Shown in pieces: positions 9,244 through 18,684 of a stretch of 45,388 nt of DNA (position 1 is the first letter of the stretch; each line of letters begins with the position of its first letter). The translations under genes and the position numbers were made by a program. Where the stretch lies: assembly GCA_021774695.1 (NCBI GenBank), contig JAJFIU010000023.1, positions 1 through 45,388 on the forward strand, given 5' to 3'. The notes under the pieces are model-generated. The model was not told the DNA's origin, did no database searches, and was given only the letters and a program-made list of their open reading frames with translations. The DNA is from Alphaproteobacteria bacterium. Its GTDB lineage: Bacteria > Pseudomonadota > Alphaproteobacteria > Sphingomonadales > Kordiimonadaceae.

Positions 9244-9529
9244 GCGAGGCGCTTTCAACGTTTCACAGTCAGGTTATTTTCTCGGTAGCGGACACTTGAA
9301 TAACTAGAATTTTCTTCAAAGTGTCGCGAAAAAGTAACAGAACTTTGAGTATTTGACGTTTTATTGATAAAATTGACGTGAGAACAAACATTTACCTCGT
9401 TTTGACGGCTTGATCATCGTGAAACCGCGTTCTATAGTCGCTCAAGTTTGTGATCTGCGGCGCGGATAGGCTCGCGGTTGACCAATGAATGTTTAGCGGG
9501 GATAACCCCACTCTTTGGAGGGAGCGATA
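9244..9529. other. Intergenic leader between pyrC and pal
   Basis: This 286-base gap, one of the longest in the window, contains no credible gene. It holds an imperfect inverted repeat, ACACTTGAA (9292-9300) against TTCAAAGTGT (9315-9324), and an A+T-rich stretch at 9340-9395 with several TTGAC sequences, so the promoter of pal is probably here. None of the TTGAC boxes has a good -10 partner at 16-18 bases. Confidence 0.4.
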
Positions 9530-10105
9530 ATGACATCCGTGCACCTAGGTAAAAAAATAGTATTTGTTTCAGTGGCAGCTCTATTACTTGCTGCTTGTTC
9601 GAAAGAGCAGGCACCGACAGAAACAGTTGAGCAGCCAGTTGAGGTTGCGACTGAAGTTGAAGAAAATAACGGTCAGCCATCTGCCGTTGAAATGGAACGC
9701 TTAGAGGCAGACCGACTTGCCACCTTGGAGCGTGACAAATTCGGCGCAACAGCCAATCAGTCGGCATTGGACGCCTTTGCTGGTGACCGTGTCTTCTTTG
9801 CGTATGATAGCTCAGAGTTAACTGATGAAGCACGTGACACGCTGGCGAAACAGGCTGAATGGCTCGGCTATCATGGTCGCGCTAAAGTAAACATCGAAGG
9901 TCACTGCGACGAGCGCGGCACCCGCGAATATAACCTGGCATTAGGCGAACGCCGTGCCAATGCGGTGAAAAGCTACTTGATGGCGCTTGGTGTGTCCGCC
10001 AGCCGGATGAATTCAATTAGCTACGGCAAAGAGCGCTTGGCAGTTGCTGGTAGCAGTGACGGTGCCCGGAGCCAAAACCGTCGTGGGGTCATGACCGTTA
10101 ACTAA
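9530..10105 (+). CDS. pal: Peptidoglycan-associated lipoprotein Pal
   Basis: A 191-residue outer-membrane lipoprotein. The start at 9530 is chosen over an in-frame one 15 bases upstream because GGAGGGAG lies just before it. A signal sequence ends in the lipobox LAAC with the acylated cysteine at residue 23. A short acidic linker leads to an OmpA-like peptidoglycan-binding domain: VFFAYDSSELTDEA, then NIEGHCDERGTREYNLALGERRA, then SYGKERLAV and a QNRRGVM end. Pal anchors the outer membrane to peptidoglycan and works with TolQRAB in envelope constriction at division. In most proteobacteria tolB lies just upstream; here pyrC does. Confidence 0.95.
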   Translation: MTSVHLGKKIVFVSVAALLLAACSKEQAPTETVEQPVEVATEVEENNGQPSAVEMERLEADRLATLERDKFGATANQSALDAFAGDRVFFAYDSSELTDEARDTLAKQAEWLGYHGRAKVNIEGHCDERGTREYNLALGERRANAVKSYLMALGVSASRMNSISYGKERLAVAGSSDGARSQNRRGVMTVN

Positions 10106-10129
10106 ACTGGTCTGATGAATTAAAGTATT

Positions 10130-10168
10130 GGCCCCGCGCTCGGAAATCCGGCGCGGGGCCGTCTTTAT
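10130..10168 (+). terminator. Intrinsic terminator between pal and cpoB
   Basis: GGCCCCGCGC (10130-10139) pairs perfectly with GCGCGGGGCC (10151-10160); inside it CGG pairs with CCG around an AAAT loop, leaving one bulged T. The tail is GTCTTTATTA. This very stable hairpin follows the pal stop by about 25 bases and should end or sharply reduce transcription before cpoB, giving more Pal than CpoB mRNA. Confidence 0.8.
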
Positions 10169-10237
10169 TATGCCCGAATGTGACACTATCAAGTGGGCTT
10201 ACATTGTCAGTATATCGTTAGGAATAAGGAAAGCACC

Positions 10238-11146
10238 ATGCGCGTTTTCTTAACAATTTTGGTTCTTCTGAATTTTAGTTCGTTAAGCCTGCCGGCCACA
10301 GCTCAGTCGAGTCCGGCAGTGATGGAAGCAAAAATTGATGCCCTGCAACGGCAGCTCCGCATTCTGCAGCGGCGCGTTGACGGAGGAGGTGTTCCCGCTG
10401 ACGCCGACGCTGGTCCGCAGGGCCAGGCACCTACTTCTGACAGACGCTTGTTAGCCGACATGTTAGCCAAGATGGGGACCCTTGAGCGCCAGGTTCGGCA
10501 ATTGAATGGCCGTTTGGAAGAATATGATTACCGTCAAAATGAAATGGCAGAAACATTGGCGCAACTACGTGCACAAATGGCAATTCAACGGGAGCAAACG
10601 CTGGCATTGCCTGCAGGCACTGCGCCTGCGACGCCGGCACAAGCGCCTGTTCAACCCGGACCGGATGAAGCCGAACCAGCAACCGACCGCGCTTCTGGCG
10701 ACGCATTGCCTACGATACCAGCCGAGCCGGCGAAAACTGTTGAATTGCCGGACGGTGATCCTGCAGCACAGTACGCTTACGCGTTTTCTTTCATTCGAAA
10801 AAATGACTTGGACAGCGGCCGCACGGCAATGGAAAAATTTATGACAGCTAACCCGGCGGATGCCCAAGTGGCAAATGCCAAATTCTGGCTTGGCCGCATC
10901 AATATGCAGCAATCGCGTAATGCAGAGGCCGCGCAGCTATTTTTGAGTTTGATCGAAGATCACCCCAACCATGAAAAGCGTATCGATGCGTTGGTTGACC
11001 TTTCGGATGTATTGATTGCCTTGGGCGCAGCCGATGACGCCTGCAATGCTCTGGCAGAATTTCGCCGAATAGAGGACAAAGCGTCTGAACGACTGAAGGC
11101 GCGGGCTCGCCGCGTGTCTGAAACCGCGAGATGCAATATTTTTTGA
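10238..11146 (+). CDS. cpoB: Cell division coordinator CpoB (YbgF), periplasmic TPR protein
   Basis: A 302-residue periplasmic protein. The start at 10238 has AGGAATAAGGAAAG before it and gives a clean signal peptide (MRVFLTILVLLNFSSLSLPATAQS). A coiled-coil region follows (residues about 28-120, rich in LQRQLRILQRRV-type heptads), then a Pro/Ala-rich linker, then a C-terminal TPR domain starting DPAAQYAYAFSFIRKNDLDSGR and ending with DACNALAEFRR. This is the YbgF/CpoB layout; in Escherichia coli CpoB links PBP1B-dependent wall synthesis to the Tol-Pal machine. It follows pal across a strong terminator, and tilS begins 12 bases after its stop. Confidence 0.92.
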   Translation: MRVFLTILVLLNFSSLSLPATAQSSPAVMEAKIDALQRQLRILQRRVDGGGVPADADAGPQGQAPTSDRRLLADMLAKMGTLERQVRQLNGRLEEYDYRQNEMAETLAQLRAQMAIQREQTLALPAGTAPATPAQAPVQPGPDEAEPATDRASGDALPTIPAEPAKTVELPDGDPAAQYAYAFSFIRKNDLDSGRTAMEKFMTANPADAQVANAKFWLGRINMQQSRNAEAAQLFLSLIEDHPNHEKRIDALVDLSDVLIALGAADDACNALAEFRRIEDKASERLKARARRVSETARCNIF

Positions 11147-11158
11147 TGAACGGATACG

Positions 11159-12478
11159 ATGCCTGTGTCTGAAGGTCCATTAACCACAGAAGAAGTGTGT
11201 TCCTCACTGGATAAAATCCAGGTGCCGAATTCAGCGCGCCTTGCAGTTGCTGTATCCGGCGGGGCGGACAGTATGTGTTTGGCGGCGGTGTTGAACGCTG
11301 CCCGGCCAATTGTGGCGCTTATTGTTGACCACGGACTGCGACCCGCATCGGCCGCCGAAGCCAAACTAACCGCAGAACGACTAACTTTGGTGGGCATAGC
11401 CAACGAGATCCTGGTTTGGCAACACCAACAAATTCCGGTAGCAAATATCCAGGCGGCGGCTCGCGAGGCCCGGTATACGTTGATGCGCGATTGGTGCACT
11501 GAGCACAAAATCAATTTTCTATGTACTGCGCACCATATGGACGACCAAGCCGAAACAGTGCTTATGCGCTTGGCTCGTGGCAGCGGTGTTTACGGGTTGG
11601 CTGGCATGGCTGCAGCACGTGACTTGGGGCAGGGTGTAACGCTGGTGCGCCCGTTGCTGGATGTTCCAAAAAACAGACTGACGGCGACACTGGCGAAAAA
11701 AAATCTTGAGTGGATCGAAGACCCAAGTAACCAAAACGAAACATTCGACCGTGTTAAAACCAGAAAACTGCTGGCTGATCCGCCCCTGGCAGGACTGCAA
11801 TCCGAACGACTGGCAGCAACGGCGCAGCGGTTGCGCAGATCGCGAGATGCATTGGAGTTTTATCAACGCCGGTGGCTGGCGGAAGCTGTTGATTTTTTTG
11901 AGGCTGGTTATGCGCTGCTCGACAAAAGCAAGTTTGCCGACGTTCCCGAAGATATTTATTTGCGGGCTTTGAATAGTCTTATTCAGTTTTCAGGTGGCGG
12001 CGGATATGCGCCAAGGTTCGAAAAACTATTGAGGTTAGCCAATGCGTTGCTTAGCGATGGCTTCAGTGGACACACGTTAAGCGGTGTGCAATTTGCTCCG
12101 TTTTCAGAAGATAAAATTCTGGTCTTCCGGGAAGTATCTGCAATGGAAGCTTCTAAGGAAATACGCGGCAATACTCAGTGGGATGGTCGCTTTACCATCG
12201 ACGAGGGAGAATGCTCACTACAACACACATTGTTGATTGGCCCGCTAGGCGAAGACGGGCGTAGGCTTATTATGGAAAATTTATCTGATTTAAAAGACGG
12301 CACGTTTACAATCCCAAAACAAGTTTTACCCACACTGCCGGGGTTGTTTGCAGAGGAAAGATTGATTGCTGTGCCTCATATAGGGTATGAAGTGGGTGGA
12401 ATAAAATATCCGGTTCTGTCGCATCAATGGCTCACTTTGTCTGAAATCGGTAAAAAAACTTATCGTGGGATGCAATAA
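11159..12478 (+). CDS. tilS: tRNA(Ile)-lysidine synthase
   Basis: A 439-residue cytoplasmic enzyme that attaches lysine to C34 of the tRNA-Ile with anticodon CAU using ATP, so that it reads AUA codons and takes isoleucine. The N-type ATP pyrophosphatase loop SGGADS is at residues 33-38, followed by LIVDHGLRPAS and the AHHMDDQAETVLMRLARGSG motif and an IEDPSNQNETFDRVKTRKLL segment, all typical of TilS. The C-terminal half is poorly conserved, as usual. Gene order cpoB-tilS-ftsH is common in alphaproteobacteria. An apparent heat-shock promoter starts 4 bases after its stop codon. Confidence 0.95.
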   Translation: MPVSEGPLTTEEVCSSLDKIQVPNSARLAVAVSGGADSMCLAAVLNAARPIVALIVDHGLRPASAAEAKLTAERLTLVGIANEILVWQHQQIPVANIQAAAREARYTLMRDWCTEHKINFLCTAHHMDDQAETVLMRLARGSGVYGLAGMAAARDLGQGVTLVRPLLDVPKNRLTATLAKKNLEWIEDPSNQNETFDRVKTRKLLADPPLAGLQSERLAATAQRLRRSRDALEFYQRRWLAEAVDFFEAGYALLDKSKFADVPEDIYLRALNSLIQFSGGGGYAPRFEKLLRLANALLSDGFSGHTLSGVQFAPFSEDKILVFREVSAMEASKEIRGNTQWDGRFTIDEGECSLQHTLLIGPLGEDGRRLIMENLSDLKDGTFTIPKQVLPTLPGLFAEERLIAVPHIGYEVGGIKYPVLSHQWLTLSEIGKKTYRGMQ

Positions 12479-12481
12479 GCC

Positions 12482-12512
12482 CTTGTACCAAGCGGCATTA
12501 AGCTTATCTCAG
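12482..12512 (+). promoter_or_regulatory. Predicted sigma-32 (RpoH) promoter of ftsH, alphaproteobacterial type
   Basis: CTTG at 12482-12485, exactly 17 bases, then CTTATCTCAG at 12503-12512. The alphaproteobacterial heat-shock promoter described for the Agrobacterium dnaK and groE operons is CTTG-N17-CYTATNTNNG; every fixed position and the spacing match. It lies in the gap between tilS and ftsH, 68 bases before the ftsH start. ftsH is a heat-shock gene in Escherichia coli, and rpoH is present at 28765-29634. Confidence 0.75.
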
Positions 12513-12579
12513 AACATAAGACCAATGGTAGTTAAGGTTATGCGTGCGCGCAGACGGCGCAGCAGCGAAAGGCAATAGA

Positions 12580-14490
12580 GTGAACAGTTTCATGCGTAAT
12601 GCGATAGTGTGGGGATTTATAGTCATCATGCTATTCTTTCTATTCAACGTGTTTCAAGGTGGTGCAAGTCGCCAACAAGAAGTCAGTTATTCTGAGTTTT
12701 TGAATAATGTTGAGCAAAATCAAGTCGCTAATGCCGAGATTTCCGGCCAGGACATAACCATTACATATACCAGCGGAGAAATTCGCTTGGCTGTAATGCC
12801 TAACTTCGACCCAAACCTGTATAGTATCCTTAAAGACAACAACGTGAATTTCAAGGTTGTCAAAGAAGACAGTGGCATGTTCATGACAGCGTTATTTTCA
12901 TGGCTGCCATTCCTGTTGATCATTGGTATCTGGGTTTTCTTCATGCGGCAGATGCAGGGCAAGGGCGGTGGCGGCGGTGCCATGGGCTTTGGTAAGTCCA
13001 AAGCCAAATTGCTGACCGAAAAACAAGGCACAGTGACCTTTGAAGATGTTGCTGGTATTGAGGAAGCCAAAGAAGAACTTGAGGAAATTGTTGATTTCCT
13101 TAAGGACCCCCAGAAGTTTCAGAAACTGGGCGGTAAAATTCCAAAGGGCGCGCTGTTGGTTGGGCCTCCGGGGACTGGTAAAACCCTTCTTGCCCGTGCT
13201 ATTGCCGGCGAAGCAAATGTGCCGTTTTTCACGATTTCGGGTTCGGACTTTGTTGAAATGTTTGTCGGCGTCGGCGCAAGCCGTGTGCGCGATATGTTTG
13301 AACAAGCCAAGAAGAACGCACCGTGCATTATCTTCATTGACGAGATTGATGCTGTTGGGCGGCATCGAGGCGCGGGCCTTGGTGGCGGTAACGACGAGCG
13401 CGAGCAAACGCTGAACCAACTGCTTGTGGAAATGGACGGCTTTGAGACCAACGAAGGTATAATTATAATTGCAGCGACCAACAGACCAGATGTGTTGGAT
13501 CCCGCGCTGTTGCGCCCGGGCCGGTTTGACCGCCAAGTGGTGGTAGCAAATCCGGACATTGATGGCCGCGAGAAAATTCTCGCTGTTCATATCCGCAAAG
13601 TGCCGTTGGCGCCGGACGTTGATATCAACACTGTCGCACGCGGCACACCCGGTTTTTCGGGTGCTGACCTGATGAATTTGGTGAACGAAGCAGCATTACT
13701 TGCAGCGCGACGCGGCAAGAAAATCGTGTCGATGCAGGAATTTGAAGACGCCAAAGACAAAGTCATGATGGGTGCCGAGAGGCGCTCGATGGTGATGACT
13801 GACGATGAGAAAGCAAATACGGCGTATCATGAAGGGGGGCACGCATTGGTGGCGCTGCACTGCCCAACCTCCGACCCAATTCACAAAGCAACGATTATCC
13901 CGCGAGGCCGTGCCCTAGGGATGGTTATGCGGCTACCGGAACGTGATGTCTATTCCTATAGTCGTCAGAAGATGCACGACAACCTAGCTGTGTCTATGGG
14001 TGGCCGGATAGCTGAAGAACTTATATTTGGATACGATAATGTGACGTCTGGCGCGTCGGGCGATATTCAATCTGCTACTAAACTAGCGCGAGCGATGGTG
14101 ACCCAGTATGGAATGTCCGACAAACTGGGACCTCTGCAATATGCGGCTGATCAGCAGGAAGTTTTCTTGGGCCATTCAGTGTCACAACAACAGAATGTAT
14201 CAGCAGATACAGCCAATTTGATTGATGAAGAAATTAAACGCTTCGTGCAGGAAGCTAATGATCGTGCAACCAAAATCTTGAAGGATAATATTGATGATTT
14301 ACACATCATTGGTAAAGCACTTCTTGAATATGAAACACTTACCGGCGATGAAATTAAAGCCTTGATCGCCGGTGAACCGATCAGAATAAAACCCAAAAAA
14401 CCTGGTGGCACTCCAAAGTCGACGCCTCCGCGCACAAGTGCTGTGCCAACAACCGGTGTTGGCCAGGGCGAGCCACAGCCTGAAGGTTAA
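12580..14490 (+). CDS. ftsH: ATP-dependent zinc metalloprotease FtsH
   Basis: A 636-residue inner-membrane AAA+ protease that degrades misfolded membrane proteins and regulatory proteins such as RpoH and LpxC. I place the start at GTG 12580, with AAAGG seven bases upstream, because it gives the usual short N-terminus before the first membrane helix (residues about 5-27); an in-frame GTG at 12544 would add 12 polar residues. A second helix is at about 105-125. Walker A GPPGTGKT is at 195-202, Walker B in [11 protein letters not shown], and the zinc site HEGGH at 417-421 in place of the more usual HEAGH, with both histidines and the glutamate intact. A predicted sigma-32 promoter precedes it. 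Confidence 0.97.
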   Translation: MNSFMRNAIVWGFIVIMLFFLFNVFQGGASRQQEVSYSEFLNNVEQNQVANAEISGQDITITYTSGEIRLAVMPNFDPNLYSILKDNNVNFKVVKEDSGMFMTALFSWLPFLLIIGIWVFFMRQMQGKGGGGGAMGFGKSKAKLLTEKQGTVTFEDVAGIEEAKEELEEIVDFLKDPQKFQKLGGKIPKGALLVGPPGTGKTLLARAIAGEANVPFFTISGSDFVEMFVGVGASRVRDMFEQAKKNAPCIIFIDEIDAVGRHRGAGLGGGNDEREQTLNQLLVEMDGFETNEGIIIIAATNRPDVLDPALLRPGRFDRQVVVANPDIDGREKILAVHIRKVPLAPDVDINTVARGTPGFSGADLMNLVNEAALLAARRGKKIVSMQEFEDAKDKVMMGAERRSMVMTDDEKANTAYHEGGHALVALHCPTSDPIHKATIIPRGRALGMVMRLPERDVYSYSRQKMHDNLAVSMGGRIAEELIFGYDNVTSGASGDIQSATKLARAMVTQYGMSDKLGPLQYAADQQEVFLGHSVSQQQNVSADTANLIDEEIKRFVQEANDRATKILKDNIDDLHIIGKALLEYETLTGDEIKALIAGEPIRIKPKKPGGTPKSTPPRTSAVPTTGVGQGEPQPEG

Positions 14491-14513
14491 AATTGCGGTA
14501 GGGGTTAACGTTT

Positions 14514-15647
14514 GTGTTAGCTAAATTGAGCGAAATACCCGACGGGTCGAAGGTTTATCTTCGGCCCGTCGGTTGCGTTTCGGCGGGTCACTTGAACAGT
14601 AGCTCGTCGTTTGATTTTGCTGGAACGGGTGTGCGCTACGCAGGTGCAGTGGTTTATGCACGCTGTCCCGCCGCCAGCATTATATCAGGCTATTTCTCCG
14701 CCGATGATTTACGTGAGCAAATGAACGATTGTTCGCCGACCGTTCATGCGTCGTTGAATTTGCAATTGGACCGGCTCGGTAGTCGGCGGCATCCAATGAG
14801 TTTGACCAGCGGTAAATCGCTGGCTTTCACAAAGCCACTGGTGATGGGCGTATTGAATGTTACGCCTGACAGTTTCTCAGATGGCGGCAAATTTCTCGAT
14901 CCAGCAGCTGCGGTTCGGCGCGCTCGGGCTATGGCGGCAGCGGGGGCTGATATAATTGACATCGGCGGCGAATCGACACGGCCTGGGGCTACACCGGTTT
15001 GGGAAGGCGAAGAAGCCGACCGCATTATCCCGGTAATCGAAGCCATGGCGGCCGAGGGCGTGGCTCTTTCCGTTGACACGCGTCACAGCTTTGTCATGGA
15101 TAAAGCGCTGAAAGCAGGCGCTGATATTATTAACGACATATCCGCGCTTAGCCACGACCCGGACAGTATGGCTTTTGCTGTAAGTGTTAGCGCGCCGGTG
15201 ATTTTGATGCATGCGCAGGGCGACCCTAAAACCATGCAGGAAAACCCCGAGTACGACCACGTGTTGTTGGATGTTTATGACTATCTTTCTGCGTGCATTG
15301 ATGCCTGCTTAGAGGCGGGCATTTCTGCCGACCGAATTATTGTGGACCCGGGTATCGGTTTTGGAAAACGCGTCGTCCGGGACAATGTCGCCCTTATCAA
15401 CGGTTTAAGCCTGTTTCAGACGCTGGGCTGTCCTATTTTGCTAGGGGCATCACGCAAGCGATTTGTCGGTGCAATAACCGGCGTTGACACTGCTGAAGAG
15501 CGGGTCATTGGCTCGGTTATTGCCGCTGCGAAGGGCGCGGAATACGGGGCTAATATTATCCGTGCACACGATGTGGCGCAAACGGTTGAGGCCCTTAAAA
15601 TGGTGCAGGCATTTACCGACGCATCGGTGATGGACGGCGTTGTTTGA
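14514..15647 (+). CDS. folP: Dihydropteroate synthase with N-terminal extension
   Basis: A 377-residue protein whose C-terminal part (from about residue 105) is dihydropteroate synthase: LVMGVLNVTPDSFSDGGKF, then DIIDIGGESTRPGA, DTRHSFVMDKALKAGADIINDIS, DPGIGFGKRVVRDN and LLGASRKRFVGAITG. It joins para-aminobenzoate to the pterin pyrophosphate in folate synthesis and is the sulfonamide target. Ordinary FolP has about 280 residues; the first 100 here are extra, begin KVYLRPVGCVSAG, contain Ser/Ala-rich sequence and match nothing I can name, though similar extensions occur before FolP in some alphaproteobacteria. The start is GTG 14514 after GGTAGGGG. Neighbours glmM and thiD follow on the same strand. 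Confidence 0.93.
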   Translation: MLAKLSEIPDGSKVYLRPVGCVSAGHLNSSSSFDFAGTGVRYAGAVVYARCPAASIISGYFSADDLREQMNDCSPTVHASLNLQLDRLGSRRHPMSLTSGKSLAFTKPLVMGVLNVTPDSFSDGGKFLDPAAAVRRARAMAAAGADIIDIGGESTRPGATPVWEGEEADRIIPVIEAMAAEGVALSVDTRHSFVMDKALKAGADIINDISALSHDPDSMAFAVSVSAPVILMHAQGDPKTMQENPEYDHVLLDVYDYLSACIDACLEAGISADRIIVDPGIGFGKRVVRDNVALINGLSLFQTLGCPILLGASRKRFVGAITGVDTAEERVIGSVIAAAKGAEYGANIIRAHDVAQTVEALKMVQAFTDASVMDGVV

Positions 15648-15712
15648 TCGCGTTAGTATGCCCGAAATTCTGAGACTACCAGACTTCTGAGACTTAAGGG
15701 GAATAGCTGCTC

Positions 15713-17056
15713 ATGAGCCGCAAATATTTTGGCACTGATGGTATCCGTGGCCGGGTAAATCAAAATCACATGACACCGGATGTCGCTATGCGCGTGGGCC
15801 TCGCCGCCGGGCGGGTTTTTAAACGCGGCGACCATGTTCACCGGGTGGTTATTGGCAAGGATACCCGCCGGTCGGGTTATATGTATGAGCCCGCTTTGGC
15901 GGCGGGTTTTGTGGCTGCTGGTATGGACGTTATTATGGTTGGTCCGATGCCGACGCCTGCGGTTGCCATGCTGGTTAAGTCTTTGCGAGCTGATTTGGGC
16001 GTTATGATCTCCGCCAGCCATAACCCGCACTATGACAACGGCCTCAAGTTTTTCGGGCCTGATGGCTACAAACTGTCAGACCAAACCGAACAGGAAATCG
16101 AGCATTTGCTGGAAAGCGACTGTAATGATGTATTGGTTGATTCCACCGCACTTGGCAAAGCCAGCAGGCTGGAAAGTGCGCGCGGGAGGTATGTGGAGTT
16201 TGCAAAAGCCACTGTACCCGCCGGTGTTTTGCTTGAAGGCCTGAAAGTGGTTCTCGATTGCGCTAACGGTGCTGCCTATAAAGTGGCGCCCGATGTACTT
16301 TGGGAATTGGGCGCGGATGTTATTCCGATGGGCGTCACCCCCAACGGATTTAATATCAACGACGGCTGTGGTTCCACTTATCCCGAAGCCATGTGCGCGC
16401 GTGTTATAGCAGAAAAAGCACATTTGGGCATTGCACTTGACGGTGACGCCGATCGTTTGATTCTGTGCGATGAGAACGGCAAGATTGTAGACGGCGATCA
16501 GATAATGGCCTTGATAACCTGTAATTGGTCCCGGCGCGGCATTTTAAAGGGCGACGGCCTAGTGACAACAGTCATGTCCAATTTGGGCCTTGAGCGGCTC
16601 TTGACGGACAAAAAACTTTCGCTGGAACGCACCAAGGTGGGTGACAGGAATGTTGTCGAGCGGATGCGGGAGCGCGGTATGAATGTGGGCGGCGAGCAGT
16701 CTGGTCATATCGTCCTTTCAGACTTTTCCACCACCGGTGACGGCCTTGTTTCAGCGCTTCAGGTGATTACCGAAATTGTGCAATCTGGTAAGCTGGCTTC
16801 TGAGGTGTGCCAACAGTTTGAACCAGTACCGCAGCTGCTAAAAAGCGTTCGCTACAGTGTTGATGATCCGATGGATGTGCCGAAGGTGCAGAGCGCTATC
16901 AAAGCTGCAGAAGGGGCGCTTGAAGGCGCCGGGCGGCTGGTAATCCGGAAATCGGGCACCGAACCATTGTTTCGGGTGATGGCAGAGGGCGACGACGCTG
17001 CACTGATAGAGCAGCATGTGAACAATATCTGTAACGAGGTTGAGGCTGCAAACTGA
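15713..17056 (+). CDS. glmM: Phosphoglucosamine mutase
   Basis: A 447-residue enzyme that converts glucosamine-6-phosphate to glucosamine-1-phosphate on the way to UDP-GlcNAc for peptidoglycan and lipopolysaccharide. The N-terminus [16 protein letters not shown] is typical; the phosphoserine is S102 in the ISASHNP motif, the metal loop is DGDADRL, the sugar-binding loop is GGEQSGHI, and the phosphate-binding tail is [15 protein letters not shown]. The start ATG is preceded by AAGGGG. The folP-glmM pairing is a very old gene order kept from Escherichia coli (ftsH-folP-glmM). Its stop overlaps the start of thiD by one base. Confidence 0.97.
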   Translation: MSRKYFGTDGIRGRVNQNHMTPDVAMRVGLAAGRVFKRGDHVHRVVIGKDTRRSGYMYEPALAAGFVAAGMDVIMVGPMPTPAVAMLVKSLRADLGVMISASHNPHYDNGLKFFGPDGYKLSDQTEQEIEHLLESDCNDVLVDSTALGKASRLESARGRYVEFAKATVPAGVLLEGLKVVLDCANGAAYKVAPDVLWELGADVIPMGVTPNGFNINDGCGSTYPEAMCARVIAEKAHLGIALDGDADRLILCDENGKIVDGDQIMALITCNWSRRGILKGDGLVTTVMSNLGLERLLTDKKLSLERTKVGDRNVVERMRERGMNVGGEQSGHIVLSDFSTTGDGLVSALQVITEIVQSGKLASEVCQQFEPVPQLLKSVRYSVDDPMDVPKVQSAIKAAEGALEGAGRLVIRKSGTEPLFRVMAEGDDAALIEQHVNNICNEVEAAN

Positions 17057-17919
17057 TGGAGCCTTCGGTTCCCATTGTTTCTTCCGGCGGTTCCCCTAGC
17101 TTTTCTCTGGGCAAACCAATGGCGCGGGTACTTATTGTTGCGGGTTCAGACCCTTCCGGCGGCGCTGGCATTCAGGCTGATATCAAAACCGTTACCATGT
17201 TTGGCCAATATGCGGCTGCGGCGATAACCGCGCTCACGGTTCAAAACACTCTCGGGGTCAAAGAAGCTGTAGGTGTTGAGCCCCGCATTATCGAAGATCA
17301 GATTGTAGCAGTACTGGAAGACGTGGGCGCTGATGCGGTCAAAACTGGTATGCTGCATTCGGCAGAGGTTGTTGCTGCAGTTGCAGACACTTTGGTGGCC
17401 ATCAAATTTGGTGGGCCGATTGTTGTTGATCCGGTAATGGTGGCGTCGTCCGGCGACCGACTTCTGGACGACACAGCGGTTGCACTGATACGCGATAGAT
17501 TAATACCTTTGGCTACTCTGGTGACCCCCAATTTGCCCGAAGCAGAAGTTTTGACCGGTCTCAAAGTGACCACACCCGATGAAATGGAAAAGGCCGGTCA
17601 CGCGATATTGGCCATGGGTGCACCAGCGGTATTAATGAAGGGTGGCCATCTCAATGCGGACGAGTTAACCGACCTTTTGATCACCAAAGACAAGACCGTC
17701 GCGCTTTCCACAGCCAAAATTGAAACCCGGCACACGCACGGCACTGGATGCACCTATGCCAGCGCTTTTGCCAGCTTGCTGGCGGCGGGCCATAACCTTG
17801 AACAGGCGTTTCCGCTTGCCCACACCTTTGTGCAAGAGGCAATCACAGCCGCGCCGCAGTTGGGCGCAGGCCACGGGCCGCTTGGGCATGCGCGGGTAAG
17901 GGTGCAGAATGATGGTTGA
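17056..17919 (+). CDS. thiD: Hydroxymethylpyrimidine/phosphomethylpyrimidine kinase
   Basis: A 287-residue ribokinase-fold enzyme that phosphorylates HMP twice in thiamine synthesis. The conserved start VLIVAGSDPSGGAGIQADIK begins near residue 24, so about 20 residues precede it; an internal ATG at 17119 (MARVL) is the alternative start and would give 266 residues, nearer the usual length. The 17056 start overlaps the glmM stop (TGATG), which favours coupling. VVDPVMVASSGDRLLD and the anion-hole motif HTHGTGCTYASAFAS are present. No other thiamine genes and no TPP riboswitch are nearby. Confidence 0.94.
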   Translation: MEPSVPIVSSGGSPSFSLGKPMARVLIVAGSDPSGGAGIQADIKTVTMFGQYAAAAITALTVQNTLGVKEAVGVEPRIIEDQIVAVLEDVGADAVKTGMLHSAEVVAAVADTLVAIKFGGPIVVDPVMVASSGDRLLDDTAVALIRDRLIPLATLVTPNLPEAEVLTGLKVTTPDEMEKAGHAILAMGAPAVLMKGGHLNADELTDLLITKDKTVALSTAKIETRHTHGTGCTYASAFASLLAAGHNLEQAFPLAHTFVQEAITAAPQLGAGHGPLGHARVRVQNDG

Positions 17920-18676
17920 ACTTTACACGAAGGTTCGCGGCAACGGGCCGTGGCTGGTTATGCTGCACGGGCTGTTCGGTTCCGGTGATAACTTAGGTGG
18001 TATTGCGCGCATACTGGAAAATGATTTTCGCACTTTATTGGTAGATCTTCGCAACCATGGCCGCAGCCCCCATGCACCATCAATGACCTACAGTGAAATG
18101 GCGGAAGACGTTTTTGCCGTGATGGACCGTGAAAATATCGTTGAAGCGTGTGTTTTTGGTCATTCAATGGGCGGTAAAACGGCGATGACCATGGCACTTT
18201 CGAAACCAGACCGGGTTACCAAGCTGGTTGTGGGTGATATTGCGCCTGTGCCATACGACGGCCATCATGCACGGGTACTTGAAGGATTGCACGCGGTGGC
18301 AATGGTTGGCCCGCAATCCCGCGCGGAGGCAGAAGCGATTTTGGCTCCTTATGTTGAAGAAGAAGGTGTGTTAAATTTCTTGATGACCAATTGGCGGCGA
18401 CAACAAGATGGGCGTTGGGGTTGGCGAGTAAATTTGGATGTCATTTTACGTCAATACAGCGAGATTGCTGCAGGCATGAACAGTGCCGTCTACGGTGGTC
18501 CGGTATTATTCTTGCGCGGTGCTAACTCCGACTATATTCAGGCGCAACACCGCGAGCGAATTCTGGAGTTGTTTCCGGCGGCGACTGTGAAAACCATCGG
18601 CGGCACCGGCCATTGGCTACATGCCGAAAAGCCTGATCTAGTAGCCCGCAGCGTGAAACGGTTTTTGGAACAGTGA
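17909..18676 (+). CDS. Alpha/beta hydrolase, YbfF-type esterase
   Basis: A 255-residue alpha/beta-hydrolase. The oxyanion segment MLHGLFGSGDNLGGIA, the DLRNHGRSPHAP motif after strand 4 and the nucleophile elbow GHSMGGK (S86) match the YbfF group of small esterases, with the catalytic histidine in GGTGHWLHAEKP near the C-terminus. Proteins of this group cleave short acyl esters and thioesters; the natural substrate is unclear. Its start overlaps the last codons of thiD by 11 bases and it runs into the next gene, so thiD, this gene and the serine hydrolase probably form one operon. There is a second possible ATG one codon later. Confidence 0.85.
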   Translation: MMVELYTKVRGNGPWLVMLHGLFGSGDNLGGIARILENDFRTLLVDLRNHGRSPHAPSMTYSEMAEDVFAVMDRENIVEACVFGHSMGGKTAMTMALSKPDRVTKLVVGDIAPVPYDGHHARVLEGLHAVAMVGPQSRAEAEAILAPYVEEEGVLNFLMTNWRRQQDGRWGWRVNLDVILRQYSEIAAGMNSAVYGGPVLFLRGANSDYIQAQHRERILELFPAATVKTIGGTGHWLHAEKPDLVARSVKRFLEQ

Positions 18677-18684
18677 CGGACTTT

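Noticed and set aside
8674..9258. Reverse 194-residue ORF over pyrC
   Set aside because: The forward frame encodes conserved dihydroorotase motifs throughout this stretch.
12898..13590. Reverse 230-residue ORF over ftsH
   Set aside because: It overlaps the AAA+ core of FtsH and has no family features of its own.
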